Shown piece by piece: positions 33,827-44,993 of a DNA stretch of 64,000 nt. This stretch comes from Ga0077555 sp964500805. GTDB lineage: Bacteria > Pseudomonadota > Alphaproteobacteria > Rhizobiales > Hyphomicrobiaceae. Location of the stretch: assembly GCA_964500805.1 (NCBI GenBank), contig CAZCQH010000012.1, forward strand, positions 1 to 64,000. Direction: 5' to 3'. Numbering within the stretch: the stretch's first letter is position 1; every line of letters begins with the position of its first letter. Made by a program: the position numbers and the translations under genes. Below the pieces are notes generated by a model. The model was not told where the DNA came from. It saw nothing but the letters and a program-made list of their open reading frames with translations, and did no database searches.

Positions 33827-35590
33827 ATGTCCATTCGGCTGACACGAATCGCAGGATCCACTCTGGTGGTGCTCCTGGCATCGCTTACGGGAGCAGAGGC
33901 GCAGTTCGCGCAGCGCGGGTTCGGAGGCGCGGGCGGTTTGCAGTTCAAATCGCCGATGGCGCAAGAGCTCGCACCCAAGCCGAAGTCGCGCAGACCCGCG
34001 ACAGTTGTTACCGGGCAGATCAAGCGCGCTATCGTCGTTGCGACCGGGCAAGCAGGCGCGGGAAAGAAGCCGCCCCGCCGCGAGCAGGCGTCCAACGACA
34101 ATCCACCAAAGCGACCTGGGAACCGGCCCGACCGGCCGCCAAAGATCGGGGACAGCAAGCCGCCGAAGCGGCCGCCGATTGTCGTTGTCGTTCCGCCCGT
34201 CATCACTGATCCGCCGGATCGACGGCCAGATCCGCCGCCGAAAACGGGCGATCGCAAGCCGCCCAAGCGGCCACCGGTTGTCGCCGATCCTCCACCACCG
34301 CGCCGACCCGTTCTGCCACCGCGGATTGCTTCGCCGCCGCTGCCGCCACTCAGGTTGCTGCCGCCGGCGGCGCCTCTGAGCCCACCGCCGCCGTTGATGC
34401 CGCCGCCGTCGATTGCACAGCCCGAGTTCGTTGCCGACGAGGTTCTGATCACGGTGTCGACAGCAGCGCTACCGCAGCTCGAAGCCGACGTTGCGCAGGC
34501 CTTCAACGTTGCCGTCGTCGAGCGCATCGCGCTGCCGCTGATCGACGCGCGGCTGGTGCGTCTGCGCATTCCCGATGGCCGAGATGTACCGGCTGTCGCG
34601 GCGGCAATCAGCACGGATCCGCGAGTTGCATTGGCGCAGCCGAACTATCTCTATCGGCAGAGCAACGAGCCAACGTCATCGCCGACCGCACAGCCGACTG
34701 CCGCACCTGCAGCGGTGCAGATAGCACCTGCCGTTGCTGTACCTGGACTGCAGTACGCGCTGGCCAAGCTCGGTGCGGAGCAAGCGCATCGCCTCGCGCA
34801 AGGCCGCGGTGCGAAGGTTGCTGTCATCGACAGCGGCGTCGATCAAACTCATCCGGACCTTGCCACTGCCGAAATCGAGCATTTTGACGCCACATCCGAG
34901 GATACGGCATCAGGATCGGCCAGCGAGCTCGATACGCACGGAACGGGAATTGCCGGGATCATTGCTGCACGCGGCACGGTGCAGGGCATCGCACCCGCCT
35001 CGCAGCTAGTGAGCGCGCGGGTTTTCCGCAAGGCCGCCGGCGGTGCAGGTGCCTCGGCGACCACGGTGCGCGTGCTGAAGGGCATCACGTGGTCGGTGGA
35101 GAAGGGCGCGCGCGTGCTCAACATGAGCTTTGCCGGACCGCGCGATCCGCTGGTTGAGCGGCATGTCAAGGTAGCAACGAGCCGTGGCCTTGTCAGCGTC
35201 GCGGCTGCCGGTAACAACGGGCTGGATGCGGCCCCCGCCTTTCCTGCGGCCTACGAGGATGTAATCGCAGTCACCGCGATCGACGCCAACGACCGCCTCT
35301 ACGAGAAGGCGAACCGCGGCAGCTACGTGGCGCTCGCAGCTCCGGGCGTCGATGTGATCGTTCCCGCAACTGGGCGCACGCATCACTTTCAGTCGGGCAC
35401 GTCGTTCGCCGCCGCGCATGTGAGCGGAGTTGTCGCCCTGCTGCTGGAGGTCAATCCGGCGCTCGCGCCAGCCGACTTGCGCGAGATCCTGGCGGTTGCG
35501 AGCGAGGACCTTGGCACGCCGGGCCGCGACCCCGAGTTCGGCGCTGGTCGCATCAATGCCACGAAAGCGGTCGAGCTGGCGCGGAAATAG
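33827..35590 (+). CDS. Subtilisin-like S8 serine protease, secreted
   Basis: A 587-residue exported protease. A signal peptide ends near AEAQ (residue 26). Residues 70-205 are very rich in Pro, Lys and Arg. A prodomain follows (FVADEVLITVSTAALPQLEA to PNYLYR). The catalytic triad is clear: D335 (VIDSGVD), H371 (DTHGTGIAG), S526 (SGTSFAAAHVSG); the oxyanion Asn is in AAAGNNG. ATG 33827 is the likely start; TTG 33806 is in frame. It follows the anti-sigma gene in the same operon, which suggests that it cleaves or otherwise controls that protein, or is a product of the response. Confidence 0.9.
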   Translation: MSIRLTRIAGSTLVVLLASLTGAEAQFAQRGFGGAGGLQFKSPMAQELAPKPKSRRPATVVTGQIKRAIVVATGQAGAGKKPPRREQASNDNPPKRPGNRPDRPPKIGDSKPPKRPPIVVVVPPVITDPPDRRPDPPPKTGDRKPPKRPPVVADPPPPRRPVLPPRIASPPLPPLRLLPPAAPLSPPPPLMPPPSIAQPEFVADEVLITVSTAALPQLEADVAQAFNVAVVERIALPLIDARLVRLRIPDGRDVPAVAAAISTDPRVALAQPNYLYRQSNEPTSSPTAQPTAAPAAVQIAPAVAVPGLQYALAKLGAEQAHRLAQGRGAKVAVIDSGVDQTHPDLATAEIEHFDATSEDTASGSASELDTHGTGIAGIIAARGTVQGIAPASQLVSARVFRKAAGGAGASATTVRVLKGITWSVEKGARVLNMSFAGPRDPLVERHVKVATSRGLVSVAAAGNNGLDAAPAFPAAYEDVIAVTAIDANDRLYEKANRGSYVALAAPGVDVIVPATGRTHHFQSGTSFAAAHVSGVVALLLEVNPALAPADLREILAVASEDLGTPGRDPEFGAGRINATKAVELARK

Positions 35591-35770
35591 GCCGCACCTT
35601 CGCGCATTTGCGTACACGGCGACGCGCCAGCGCGCGATCACGCGTGACAACATGGCAGGCAACCGTTTGCCGAATGGCCGGCGCGCGTCTCGCTCTCACG
35701 GAAGAGATGCACAGGCTCCGTTGGACAGATAGTGTTGCCCAACTCAAAGTCAGCCTCGAGGAAACATCGT

Positions 35771-38113
35771 ATGAAATTCGGTCTCGGACAGTCTGCCGTG
35801 CGCGAGGAGGACAAGCGGTTCCTGCGCGGGCAGGGACGTTTCACCGACGACATCAATCTGCCGAACCAGGCCTGGTCCTACATCCTTCGCTCGCCCCATG
35901 CGCATGCGCGGATCCGGTCGATCGACACCGAAGCCGCCCGCCAGACAACGGGCGTACTGGCCGTCTATACCGGCGACGACATCGCTCAGGCGGGCCTCGG
36001 TGATTTGCCGTGCTTCGCCGCCAAGGCTGTCCCGTTCAAACGGCCGGATGGCCAACCGATTTTCGTGCCGCCACATCCTGTCTTGGCGCGCGGCAAGGTA
36101 GCCTTTGCTGGTGACTGTGTGGCTTTCATAGTCGCCGAGACCCGGCAGCAGGCAATGAACGCCGCCGAGCTGATCGAGATCGACTACGAGCCACTGCCGG
36201 CGAATGCCGGCACGCGTGCGGCTTTGGCGGCCGGCGCACCGGCGATCTGGGACGGCTGTCCCGACAACATCTGTTATCGCGCCGAGCTGGGCGACCGTGC
36301 GGCGGTCGACCGCGCTTTCGCCGGTGCGCATCACGTGACCCGTATCGAGCTGCCGATGCCCCGCGTTGCGGTCAATCCGATGGAGCCGCGGGCTGCACTT
36401 GGCGACTACAGCGCATCGGACGGACGATTCACGCTCTATTCTGGCAATCAGATGCCGCACGACATGCGATTTTGGCTGTCGAGCGCCGTGCTCAAAGTTC
36501 CCGAGTCGCAGGTCCGCATCATCAGCCCCGACATGGGCGGCTCATTTGGTCTGCGCGCGACGGTTTTTCCCGAGATCCCGCTCGTGCTGTGGGCAGCCAA
36601 GCAGCTCGGCCGCCCCGTCAAATGGGTCAACGAGCGATCGGATGGCATGCTGGAGGAGCAGGGCCGCGACTTCATCATGCGCGGCGAGCTTGCGCTCGAC
36701 CGCGACAGCCGCTTTCTTGGCTTGCGCGTCGACGTGATCGGAAACATGGGCGCATATTTGTCCAACTTCGGAACGCACCCGCCTTTCGGAAACATCGGCG
36801 GCGTGGCCGGCGTTTATACGACTCCCGCTATCCATGCGACCGTGACCAGCGTTTTTACCAATACCGGTCCGACTGGCGCCGTTCGTGGCGCCGGGCGTCC
36901 GGAGGCAACGTCCCTGATCGAACAGATCATCGAGAAAGCTGCCCGCGAGTTGGGGCTCGACCGCGTCGAGTTGCGCCGGCGCAACATCATCCCCCCGTCC
37001 GCGATGCCATTTCAAACGCCCCTCACCTACAATTACGATTGCGGCGAGTTCGAGCGGAACATGGACCAGGCGTTGGCGATGATCGACGCCAAGGGGTTCG
37101 AAGAACGACGCTCTGTCGCAGCACGCTCTGGGCGCTATCTGGGACTTGGCATCGCGAACACCATCGAGCAGTCCGCTGGCGGCAATGATGAAGGTGGCGA
37201 GATCCGCTTCGACCGGCAAGGCCAGGCGACCATTCTAATGGGGACGCACTCCCACGGCCAAGGTCACGAGACGGTTTTCAAGCAGCTCGTTTCCGAGCGG
37301 CTTGGCCTGGAATTTGAGGAGATCCGATACGTTCAGGGTGACACGGACGTCGTCCCTTACGGCCACGGCACGGGCGGATCGCGCGTATCGGGGTTGGGCG
37401 GAGCTGCGCTTCTCGGCGCCTCAGATAAGATCATCGCCAAGGGCCGCCTCATTGCAGCGCATGCCTTGGAGGTATCTGCCCAGGACATCGAGTTCTCTGA
37501 CGGAAAGTTCCGAGCCAAGGGCACTAATCGATCTCTCGACATCCGGGAGGTCGCCGCGCTCGCGTTCCAACCAGCCTTGCTGCCCTCCGGCATGGACAGC
37601 GGCCTTTCAGGTTTCTCCACATTCAGACACTCGGCGCCAACCTTTCCCAATGCATGTCATGTTGCGGAGGTCGAAATCGATCCGGAAACCGGGACTTCGC
37701 GAATCTTGCGCTACGTCGCCGTCGAGGATGTCGGCACGGTCCTCAATCCGCTTCTTCTCAATGGTCAGATCCACGGTGGCATCGCCCAAGGCGCCGGTCA
37801 CGTCTTTGGCGAGCAAGTGGTTTGGGATGAAAGCGGCCAGACCCTGACCGGGTCGTTCATGGACTATGTCATGCCGCGGGCCGACGATCTGCCGCGATTC
37901 GAGATCGAGACCAACGGCGTGCCGACGCCGCGGAATCCCTTGGGCGTCAAAGGCGCCGGCGAAGCCGGAACGGTCGGCGCAGTAGCCTGTCTCACGAGCG
38001 CAGTTCTCGACGCACTCGCGCCGCTCGGGATCACCGATTTGCCGGCGCCATTCACGCCGCAATGTCTGTGGCGCGCGATCCAAGACGCGAAAGAGCGGGC
38101 ACCGGCGCGATGA
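35771..38113 (+). CDS. Xanthine dehydrogenase-family molybdopterin-binding subunit
   Basis: A 780-residue large subunit of a molybdenum hydroxylase. Motifs: GQGRFTDDINLP near the start, DMGGSFGLRATVF, TGAVRGAGRPEATSLIEQ, THSHGQGHETVFKQ and GVKGAGEAGTVGA, with the active-site Glu in the last. It lacks the Cys loop of CO dehydrogenase, so another substrate, such as an aldehyde or N-heterocycle, is likely. No FAD or 2Fe-2S subunit gene is adjacent, which is unusual. GAGGA precedes ATG 35771. HyuA and HyuB genes follow, suggesting a shared pathway for a cyclic amide or related heterocycle. Confidence 0.88.
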   Translation: MKFGLGQSAVREEDKRFLRGQGRFTDDINLPNQAWSYILRSPHAHARIRSIDTEAARQTTGVLAVYTGDDIAQAGLGDLPCFAAKAVPFKRPDGQPIFVPPHPVLARGKVAFAGDCVAFIVAETRQQAMNAAELIEIDYEPLPANAGTRAALAAGAPAIWDGCPDNICYRAELGDRAAVDRAFAGAHHVTRIELPMPRVAVNPMEPRAALGDYSASDGRFTLYSGNQMPHDMRFWLSSAVLKVPESQVRIISPDMGGSFGLRATVFPEIPLVLWAAKQLGRPVKWVNERSDGMLEEQGRDFIMRGELALDRDSRFLGLRVDVIGNMGAYLSNFGTHPPFGNIGGVAGVYTTPAIHATVTSVFTNTGPTGAVRGAGRPEATSLIEQIIEKAARELGLDRVELRRRNIIPPSAMPFQTPLTYNYDCGEFERNMDQALAMIDAKGFEERRSVAARSGRYLGLGIANTIEQSAGGNDEGGEIRFDRQGQATILMGTHSHGQGHETVFKQLVSERLGLEFEEIRYVQGDTDVVPYGHGTGGSRVSGLGGAALLGASDKIIAKGRLIAAHALEVSAQDIEFSDGKFRAKGTNRSLDIREVAALAFQPALLPSGMDSGLSGFSTFRHSAPTFPNACHVAEVEIDPETGTSRILRYVAVEDVGTVLNPLLLNGQIHGGIAQGAGHVFGEQVVWDESGQTLTGSFMDYVMPRADDLPRFEIETNGVPTPRNPLGVKGAGEAGTVGAVACLTSAVLDALAPLGITDLPAPFTPQCLWRAIQDAKERAPAR

Positions 38114-38173
38114 AATCTGGTGGCGGCACGGCCGGACGGCTGTGAATCGGATCGAACCGGGGAACACTCCAGA

Positions 38174-40228
38174 ATGACTTCTTGGCGGGTCGGCGTCGAT
38201 TCAGGCGGTACATTCACCGATATCTGCATGGTCGCGGAGGATGGCCGCGCGATCTCAGTCTGGAAGGTGCCAAGCACGCCCGACGATCCCTCGACCGCCA
38301 TTGCAGCCGGCGTCCTCGAGGCGCTGGCGACAACGACGGACGCAGAACCTGCCGACGTCATTTCTTTCGGCCACGGCACCACGGTGGCGACCAACGCGCT
38401 CATCCAGAGGCGCGGCGTCAAGACCGGCCTGATCACCACAATTGGCTTCCGCGACCTCCTCGAGATCGGCCGCCAGCGCCGTCCGCATCTCTATGATCTC
38501 CAATGCGACAAGCCGCCATTGCTGGTAACGCGTGACCTGCGCAAGGAGGTGCCGGAGCGTCTGCGCCACGACGGCCGAATCGAGATCCCGCTCGATGAGG
38601 CAGCGGTGCGACAGTCAGCGATCGAGCTCAAGACGGCCGGCGTCAATGCCATCGCTGTCGCGTTTCTTTACGCCTATATCGACCCGCGCCACGAGATTCG
38701 CGTGCGCGAGATTTTGGCGGAGGAATATCCGGAAGCGTTTGTCACCTGCTCGCATGAGGTCGCACCGGAGTTCCGCGAGTTCGAGCGGCTGACCACCACC
38801 GTCGTCAACGCTTATCTTGGTCCGGTAATGGCGCATTACATCGATCGCCTGGGCCCGCGCCTCGATGCTGCTGGCCTCAAGGGGCCGCGCCGCATCACGC
38901 AATCCAATGGCGGCATCATGTCGTTCGCCATGGCGCGCGACCAGGCAGTGCGGACACTGCTCTCGGGGCCTGCGACAGGTGTTGTCGGCGCGGCGAAAGT
39001 GGCGGCCATCAGCGGCTATCGCAACATCATCTCATTCGACATGGGCGGCACCTCAACCGACGTGTGCCTGATCGAGAACGGCAGCCCAAAACTCGCCGGC
39101 GAGATGGAAGTGCACGGCTACCCGCTGAAGGCACCGATGCTCGACATCCATACCGTCGGCGCGGGTGGGGGTTCCATTGCCCATATCGATGCAGGTGGCC
39201 TTCTGAAGGTTGGCCCGCGCAGCGCAGGCAGCGTGCCCGGTCCCGCCTGCTATGGTCTCGGCAATGCGGAGCCGACCGTCACCGATGCCAATGTCGCGCT
39301 CGAGACGCTGAACCCGACCCATCTGCTTGGTGGTCGCATGGCGATCGATGCGACGAAAGCAAAGGCAGCGGTTGCAGCGCTGGCGGATCGGCTGAACCTC
39401 GACCTGACCACGACGGCGCAGGGCGTCATCAGCGTGGTGACGGCAAACATGGCGCGCGCAATCCGGCTCATTTCCGTCCAGCGTGGACACGACCCGCGCG
39501 AGTACACGCTTGTCGCATTTGGTGGCGCCGGCCCTCTCCACGCTGCTCGGCTGGCACGAGAGCTCGAGATCCCCCGCATTCTGGTGCCGCGCAATCCGGG
39601 GATTCTGTGCGCCCTTGGACTTCTGATGACCGACTTGAAGACCAACTATGCGCAAACGCGGCAGACGCGCCTTGACCATACGAGCCTCGTCGCAATTGCC
39701 GAGGTCTTTGCCACGCTCGAGGCGCGCGCAGAGGCTTGGTTTGTCGAGGAGGAAATCGGCGCGGACCAGCGCCATGTTCGCCGCACCATCGACATGCGAT
39801 ATGCCGGCCAGAACTACGAGCTCGCCATCGACGTGCCGGATGGTCTCGAGCCCGAAGCGCTGCTGGATGAGCTCAAGCGCCGCTTCGAGGATTCGCACCG
39901 GCAGATGTATGGGTACATCGCCACGGAAGAGCCGATCCAAGCCGTCACGTTCAGAGTCGAGGCGATCGGAACCGTCCGCCATGCCGAATTCCATGCAGAG
40001 CCGCCGGCCACATCGCGCGTCGACGACGCCCGGATTTCGACGCGCCGTGTCTGGCTCCCCGAAATCGGTAGCCATCTTGACTGCCCCGTCTACGACCGTC
40101 TGCGCCTTGGTCCAGGGCATCGCATCGAAGGCCCCGCCATCGTCGAGCAGATGGATGCGACCACTTTGGTCTTGCCCAATCAGATTGCGACCGTGGATTC
40201 ATATCTCAACATCATCATTGAGGGGTAA
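38174..40228 (+). CDS. hyuA: HyuA: hydantoinase/oxoprolinase subunit A
   Basis: A 684-residue ATP-dependent ring-opening subunit of the hydantoinase A/5-oxoprolinase family. The nucleotide-binding start WRVGVDSGGTFTDICMV, then FGHGTTVATNAL, SFDMGGTSTDVCLIENG and GGAGPLHAARLA, are family hallmarks. With HyuB it hydrolyses hydantoins, oxoproline or similar lactams using ATP. The start is ATG 38174 (MTSWRVG); 18 further codons upstream lack support. It lies 60 bases after the Mo-subunit gene and 6 before hyuB. Confidence 0.9.
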   Translation: MTSWRVGVDSGGTFTDICMVAEDGRAISVWKVPSTPDDPSTAIAAGVLEALATTTDAEPADVISFGHGTTVATNALIQRRGVKTGLITTIGFRDLLEIGRQRRPHLYDLQCDKPPLLVTRDLRKEVPERLRHDGRIEIPLDEAAVRQSAIELKTAGVNAIAVAFLYAYIDPRHEIRVREILAEEYPEAFVTCSHEVAPEFREFERLTTTVVNAYLGPVMAHYIDRLGPRLDAAGLKGPRRITQSNGGIMSFAMARDQAVRTLLSGPATGVVGAAKVAAISGYRNIISFDMGGTSTDVCLIENGSPKLAGEMEVHGYPLKAPMLDIHTVGAGGGSIAHIDAGGLLKVGPRSAGSVPGPACYGLGNAEPTVTDANVALETLNPTHLLGGRMAIDATKAKAAVAALADRLNLDLTTTAQGVISVVTANMARAIRLISVQRGHDPREYTLVAFGGAGPLHAARLARELEIPRILVPRNPGILCALGLLMTDLKTNYAQTRQTRLDHTSLVAIAEVFATLEARAEAWFVEEEIGADQRHVRRTIDMRYAGQNYELAIDVPDGLEPEALLDELKRRFEDSHRQMYGYIATEEPIQAVTFRVEAIGTVRHAEFHAEPPATSRVDDARISTRRVWLPEIGSHLDCPVYDRLRLGPGHRIEGPAIVEQMDATTLVLPNQIATVDSYLNIIIEG

Positions 40229-40234
40229 CGTCCG

Positions 40235-41902
40235 ATGAGCGACACCAGCCCTCGCGAACCGGTTGCGTGCCCAATCACGCTCGACGCCATCACGGTGGAG
40301 GTGATTGGCAACGCGCTTGCCTCGGTCGTAGAGGAAATGGGAGAAACGCTGGTCCGCGCCTCCTACTCAACGAACATCAAGGAACGTCGCGACAGCTCCA
40401 CGTGCCTTTTCGATGCGCAGGGGCGAACGCTCTGCCAAGCCTCTCACATTCCAATTCACTTGGGCTCGCTGATCGGCGTCATCGAGGAAATCGGCCACCG
40501 CTGGGACATACGAGAGATTCGCGAGGGCGATGTCTTCATCGGCAACGATGCCTATGCAGGAGGAGGCACACACCTGCCTGATATCGTTCTCGCCGAGCCG
40601 ATTTTCTACAAGGGCGAGCTCGTCGCCTGGGCGACCAACACCGCGCATCACGCCGACTTCGTCGACCGGGCGCACGCGCACATTTATCAGGAAGGTCTGC
40701 GCATTCCTCCGGTGCACCTCTATCGCGAGGGCAAGATCGTCAAGGATGTGCTCGACCTCATCCTGCTCAACCTGCAAGTCCCTCGCGAGCGCCTCAACGA
40801 CTTGCGTGCCCAGATGGCCGCCAACCGCCGGGGCGTCGAACGGTTCAAGGCGCTGTGCGACCGATACGGCAAGGATCGGCTGCTCGCCGCCGGAGATGCG
40901 CTGCTCGACTACGCCGAGCGCCTGACGCGCGCCGGCATTCGGACGATCCCCTCTGGCACCTATACGTTCGAGGACATCTACGAGAGCAATGAGCTCGACG
41001 GCACGCTCGTTTTCAAGGTTCGCATCGAGGTCAAGGGTGACGAGATTTTCGTCGCCTTCGACGCGCCGCCGCAGGTGCGCGCCGGCATCAATCTAGTCGA
41101 AACCGGGCTCCTCGCTGCAGTCTACTATGCCGTGAAGGCTCTGATCGGGCCTGAAATACCACCCAACGCAGGTTTGTTCCGGCCCATTCACGTGACGGCA
41201 CCCAGTGGCTCGATTCTCAATGCGGCGCCGCCTGCAGCGGTCAATTCCCGCCTGCATACCGGGCAGCGCGTCGTCGACCTGATTTTCGGCGCGCTGGCGC
41301 CGGCACTGCCGGATCGCATTATCGCGGCCTGCAACGGGGCCTGCGTCAACTCCACCTTTTCAGGCGTGAACCCGCGCACCGGCGAGTTCTACGTCTACCT
41401 CGAGACGATTGGTGGCGGCTTCGGCGCCCGCGCCACCAAGGACGGGCTCGACGGCGTGCACGTCCACCTCACCAACACGTCGAACCTCCCAGTCGAGGCG
41501 CTGGAAACCGAGTATCCGCTGGTGCTCGAGCGCTACGAGCTCGTCAATGAGTCAGGAGGTGCGGGTCGCCAACGCGGCGGGATGGGGCTCTTCCGTCAGG
41601 TGCGGATCGAGGACCACGAATGCCGCACGTACATCCACGGCTCGCGCTTCGTGAGAGGTCCTTGGGGCCTCTTCGGCGGCAAGGACGGCGGCCGTGCGCA
41701 CTTCGCCTTCGACGAGGGCGTGGAGTTTCCCGCAAAGGCGCGCGCCGTTTTGCGATCGGGCCAGCACGTCTACATCACGACACCGGGAGCGGGAGGCTAC
41801 GGCGACCCACAGACGCGCGCGCGTGAAGCCGTCCGGCGCGATTTGGCCGAGGGCCGCATCTCGCCCGAGAGTGCCCGGGACGACTACGGCCTCGATCTGT
41901 AG
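40235..41902 (+). CDS. hyuB: HyuB: hydantoinase/oxoprolinase subunit B
   Basis: A 555-residue partner of HyuA. Typical segments are LDAITVEVIGNALASVVEEM, RASYSTNIKERRDSS, GDVFIGNDAYAGGGTHLPD and TNTAHHADFVDRA, with a C-terminal HVYITTPGAGGYGDP. It starts at ATG 40235 right after hyuA. It converges with the 2-hydroxyacid dehydrogenase gene with only 6 bases between their stops, so the two operons abut with no room for a separate terminator. Confidence 0.9.
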   Translation: MSDTSPREPVACPITLDAITVEVIGNALASVVEEMGETLVRASYSTNIKERRDSSTCLFDAQGRTLCQASHIPIHLGSLIGVIEEIGHRWDIREIREGDVFIGNDAYAGGGTHLPDIVLAEPIFYKGELVAWATNTAHHADFVDRAHAHIYQEGLRIPPVHLYREGKIVKDVLDLILLNLQVPRERLNDLRAQMAANRRGVERFKALCDRYGKDRLLAAGDALLDYAERLTRAGIRTIPSGTYTFEDIYESNELDGTLVFKVRIEVKGDEIFVAFDAPPQVRAGINLVETGLLAAVYYAVKALIGPEIPPNAGLFRPIHVTAPSGSILNAAPPAAVNSRLHTGQRVVDLIFGALAPALPDRIIAACNGACVNSTFSGVNPRTGEFYVYLETIGGGFGARATKDGLDGVHVHLTNTSNLPVEALETEYPLVLERYELVNESGGAGRQRGGMGLFRQVRIEDHECRTYIHGSRFVRGPWGLFGGKDGGRAHFAFDEGVEFPAKARAVLRSGQHVYITTPGAGGYGDPQTRAREAVRRDLAEGRISPESARDDYGLDL

Positions 41903-41908
41903 GGGCGC

Positions 41909-42844
41909 TCAGTATCCGAGCTTGGTGTTCACCTGCTGCAAGAGTCCTCCCCCGGACCGCAGGCTGCGAACGTTTGCAACGACCTCCGTCACGAGCTGAC
42001 GGACGGTCGGACGCCGCGCCACGTGCGGCATGACGGTCACCTTCGGATGCAGCCATAGCGGGCTCGATGCGGGCAAGGGCTCAGGCCAAAGTGCATCGAG
42101 CGCTGCGTGCTCGAGATGGCCCGAGTCAAGCGCGGCGACGAGGTCGGCATCGACCACATGCCGGCCTCGGCCGACGTTCACGAGCATGGCTCCCTTCGGC
42201 ATCATCGCGAACGTGCGGGCGCACAAAATGCCCTCGGTCTCCTTGGTGAGCGGCAGCAAGCACACGACGATATCGCAGCCGTTGAGGAATGGCTCCAACT
42301 GAGCTGGTCCATGAAAGATCGGGACTTCCGCTCGTTCGCGAGGTGACCGAACCCAAGCCGACACCTTGAAGCCCAGCGATTGCAAGACCAGTGCGGGCGC
42401 TTTGGCCATCATGCCGAAACCGAGGAAGCCGATCCGGCGATCCTCGGGGCGCCGGATCGGAACCCGTAGCCACTCCCGCCGCGCCTGCGCCGCCTGATAC
42501 TTGGGCATTTCCCGATGCAGCCTGAGGACGTGCATCACCACGTATTCCGTCATCATCGGATCACCGCCGGGTGGCTCGATCTTGCCGAGCGGAACCTTCG
42601 GCAGTCGCGAGTGAGCGACAATGTCGTCCACGCCCGCCGCCCGGCTGAACATCGCCTTGAGGTTGGGAAACTCGGGCAATGCATTGAAGTCGGGATGCAT
42701 GAAGGCGAGGTACTCGATCTCGGCCACGTCGCCAGCAGCCGGCCAAAACCGGATCTCGAGATCAGGGATCATCTCGTTGAAGGTCGTACGCCAGGAGTTT
42801 GCGTCGCCGATACGCTTGTCGAGCTCGATGATCAGAAGTGCCAT
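41909..42844 (-). CDS. D-2-hydroxyacid dehydrogenase (GhrA-like)
   Basis: A 311-residue NAD(P)-dependent dehydrogenase of the glyoxylate/hydroxypyruvate reductase A type. The Rossmann motif is GFLGFGMMAKAPA; the catalytic Arg is in VNVGRGRHVV, the Glu in LWPEPLP and the His in MPHVARR. It would reduce 2-oxoacids such as glyoxylate. It begins at ATG 42844; the frame runs 39 codons further upstream without support. It lies 97 bases after dppF on the same strand, perhaps as the last gene of the transporter operon. Confidence 0.87.
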   Translation of the reverse strand: MALLIIELDKRIGDANSWRTTFNEMIPDLEIRFWPAAGDVAEIEYLAFMHPDFNALPEFPNLKAMFSRAAGVDDIVAHSRLPKVPLGKIEPPGGDPMMTEYVVMHVLRLHREMPKYQAAQARREWLRVPIRRPEDRRIGFLGFGMMAKAPALVLQSLGFKVSAWVRSPRERAEVPIFHGPAQLEPFLNGCDIVVCLLPLTKETEGILCARTFAMMPKGAMLVNVGRGRHVVDADLVAALDSGHLEHAALDALWPEPLPASSPLWLHPKVTVMPHVARRPTVRQLVTEVVANVRSLRSGGGLLQQVNTKLGY

Positions 42845-42941
42845 GTGTGCCTGCCCCGAACAGTTCTCATCGTTCGGCCGCGAGCCTAACTCAAGTTCCC
42901 GTCGGAGGGCAGTGGCCACGCATTGATGTCGCCTGGCTCGC

Positions 42942-43960
<1,019 letters not shown>

Positions 43961-43964
<4 letters not shown>

Positions 43965-44992
43965 GGCTGGTCCTCGCTGGACATCTGCGAGTCGTCGACG
44001 GCGCGCGCCCCGCGCGTTGTGCCCGCTTCGCCGTAAAGCAAGCAGGCGACGTCATTCGCCTCCACACGGACGAGCCGCGGCTTCGTTGCGCGGCATTCCG
44101 ACGTGACATGATCGCAGCGCGGGCCAAAAGCGCAGCCAGCGGGAATGTCCGTGAGCCGCGGCATTAAGCCGGGAATTTGCGCGAGCCGGTCCCGGCCGGC
44201 GTCGAGCGTCGGGATGGCACCCATTAGTCCGCGCGTATAGGGGTGCTTGGCGGCCTTGATGACATCGCGGACCGGGCCGATCTCGACGATGCGTCCCGCA
44301 TACATCACTGCGACACGATCGGCCGTCTCGGCGATCACGCCCATGTCGTGGGTGATGAGGATCACCGCTGTGCCCTTCTCGCGGCACAGCTTTTTCAGCA
44401 CCGCGATCACCTGGGCCTGCACGGAGACATCGAGGGCCGTCGTCGGCTCGTCGGCGATGATAAGCTCGGGGTCGGCCGCGAGCGCCAGGGCGACGACGAC
44501 GCGCTGCCGCATGCCGCCGGAGAACTCGTGCGGATAGGCGTCGAGCCGTTGCGCGGCACCCGGGATGCCGACCGCCTGCAGCAGATCGAGAGCCCGGGCA
44601 CGCGCCTGCGCCTCTGGCATATCGTGGTGCGCGAGCACCGTTTCGACGATCTGACGCCCGACTGAATAGAGCGGATTGAGCGACGTCAGCGGGTCCTGAA
44701 ACACCATGCCGATGCGCCGCCCGCGCACCTGCCGCATCGCTTCCGCCGAGATGTTGTCGATGCGCTCGCCCTTGAGGCGCACCTCGCCGCCGGCGATGCG
44801 GCCGGGCGCTTCGAGCAGCCGAATGATTGCCGCGCCAGTCAGCGATTTGCCGGCACCCGACTCGCCGACGATGCCGAGCACCTCGCCAGCGGCGACATCA
44901 AACGACACGCCATCGACCGCAACCAGCGTTCCACGTCGCGTCGGAAACTCGACGCGCAGATCGCGGACGGAGAGGAGCGGTTTGGCTGCCAT
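43961..44992 (-). CDS. Dipeptide/oligopeptide ABC transporter ATP-binding protein (DppD-like)
   Basis: A 343-residue ATPase with Walker A GESGAGKSL, the signature FSGGMRQRVVVALAL and Walker B IIADEPTTALD. The Cys-containing tail includes AFGPRCDHVTSEC. ATG 44992 is the start (an in-frame GTG lies just before it at 44995). An array of 7-base repeats fills the 68-base gap to dppC and takes the place where a ribosome site would be expected, so translation may be weak or coupled. Confidence 0.92.
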
Positions 44993-44993
44993 C

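Noticed and set aside
35771..38113. Aerobic CO dehydrogenase large subunit (coxL)
   Set aside because: The CO-specific active-site Cys loop is absent and there are no coxM or coxS genes beside it.
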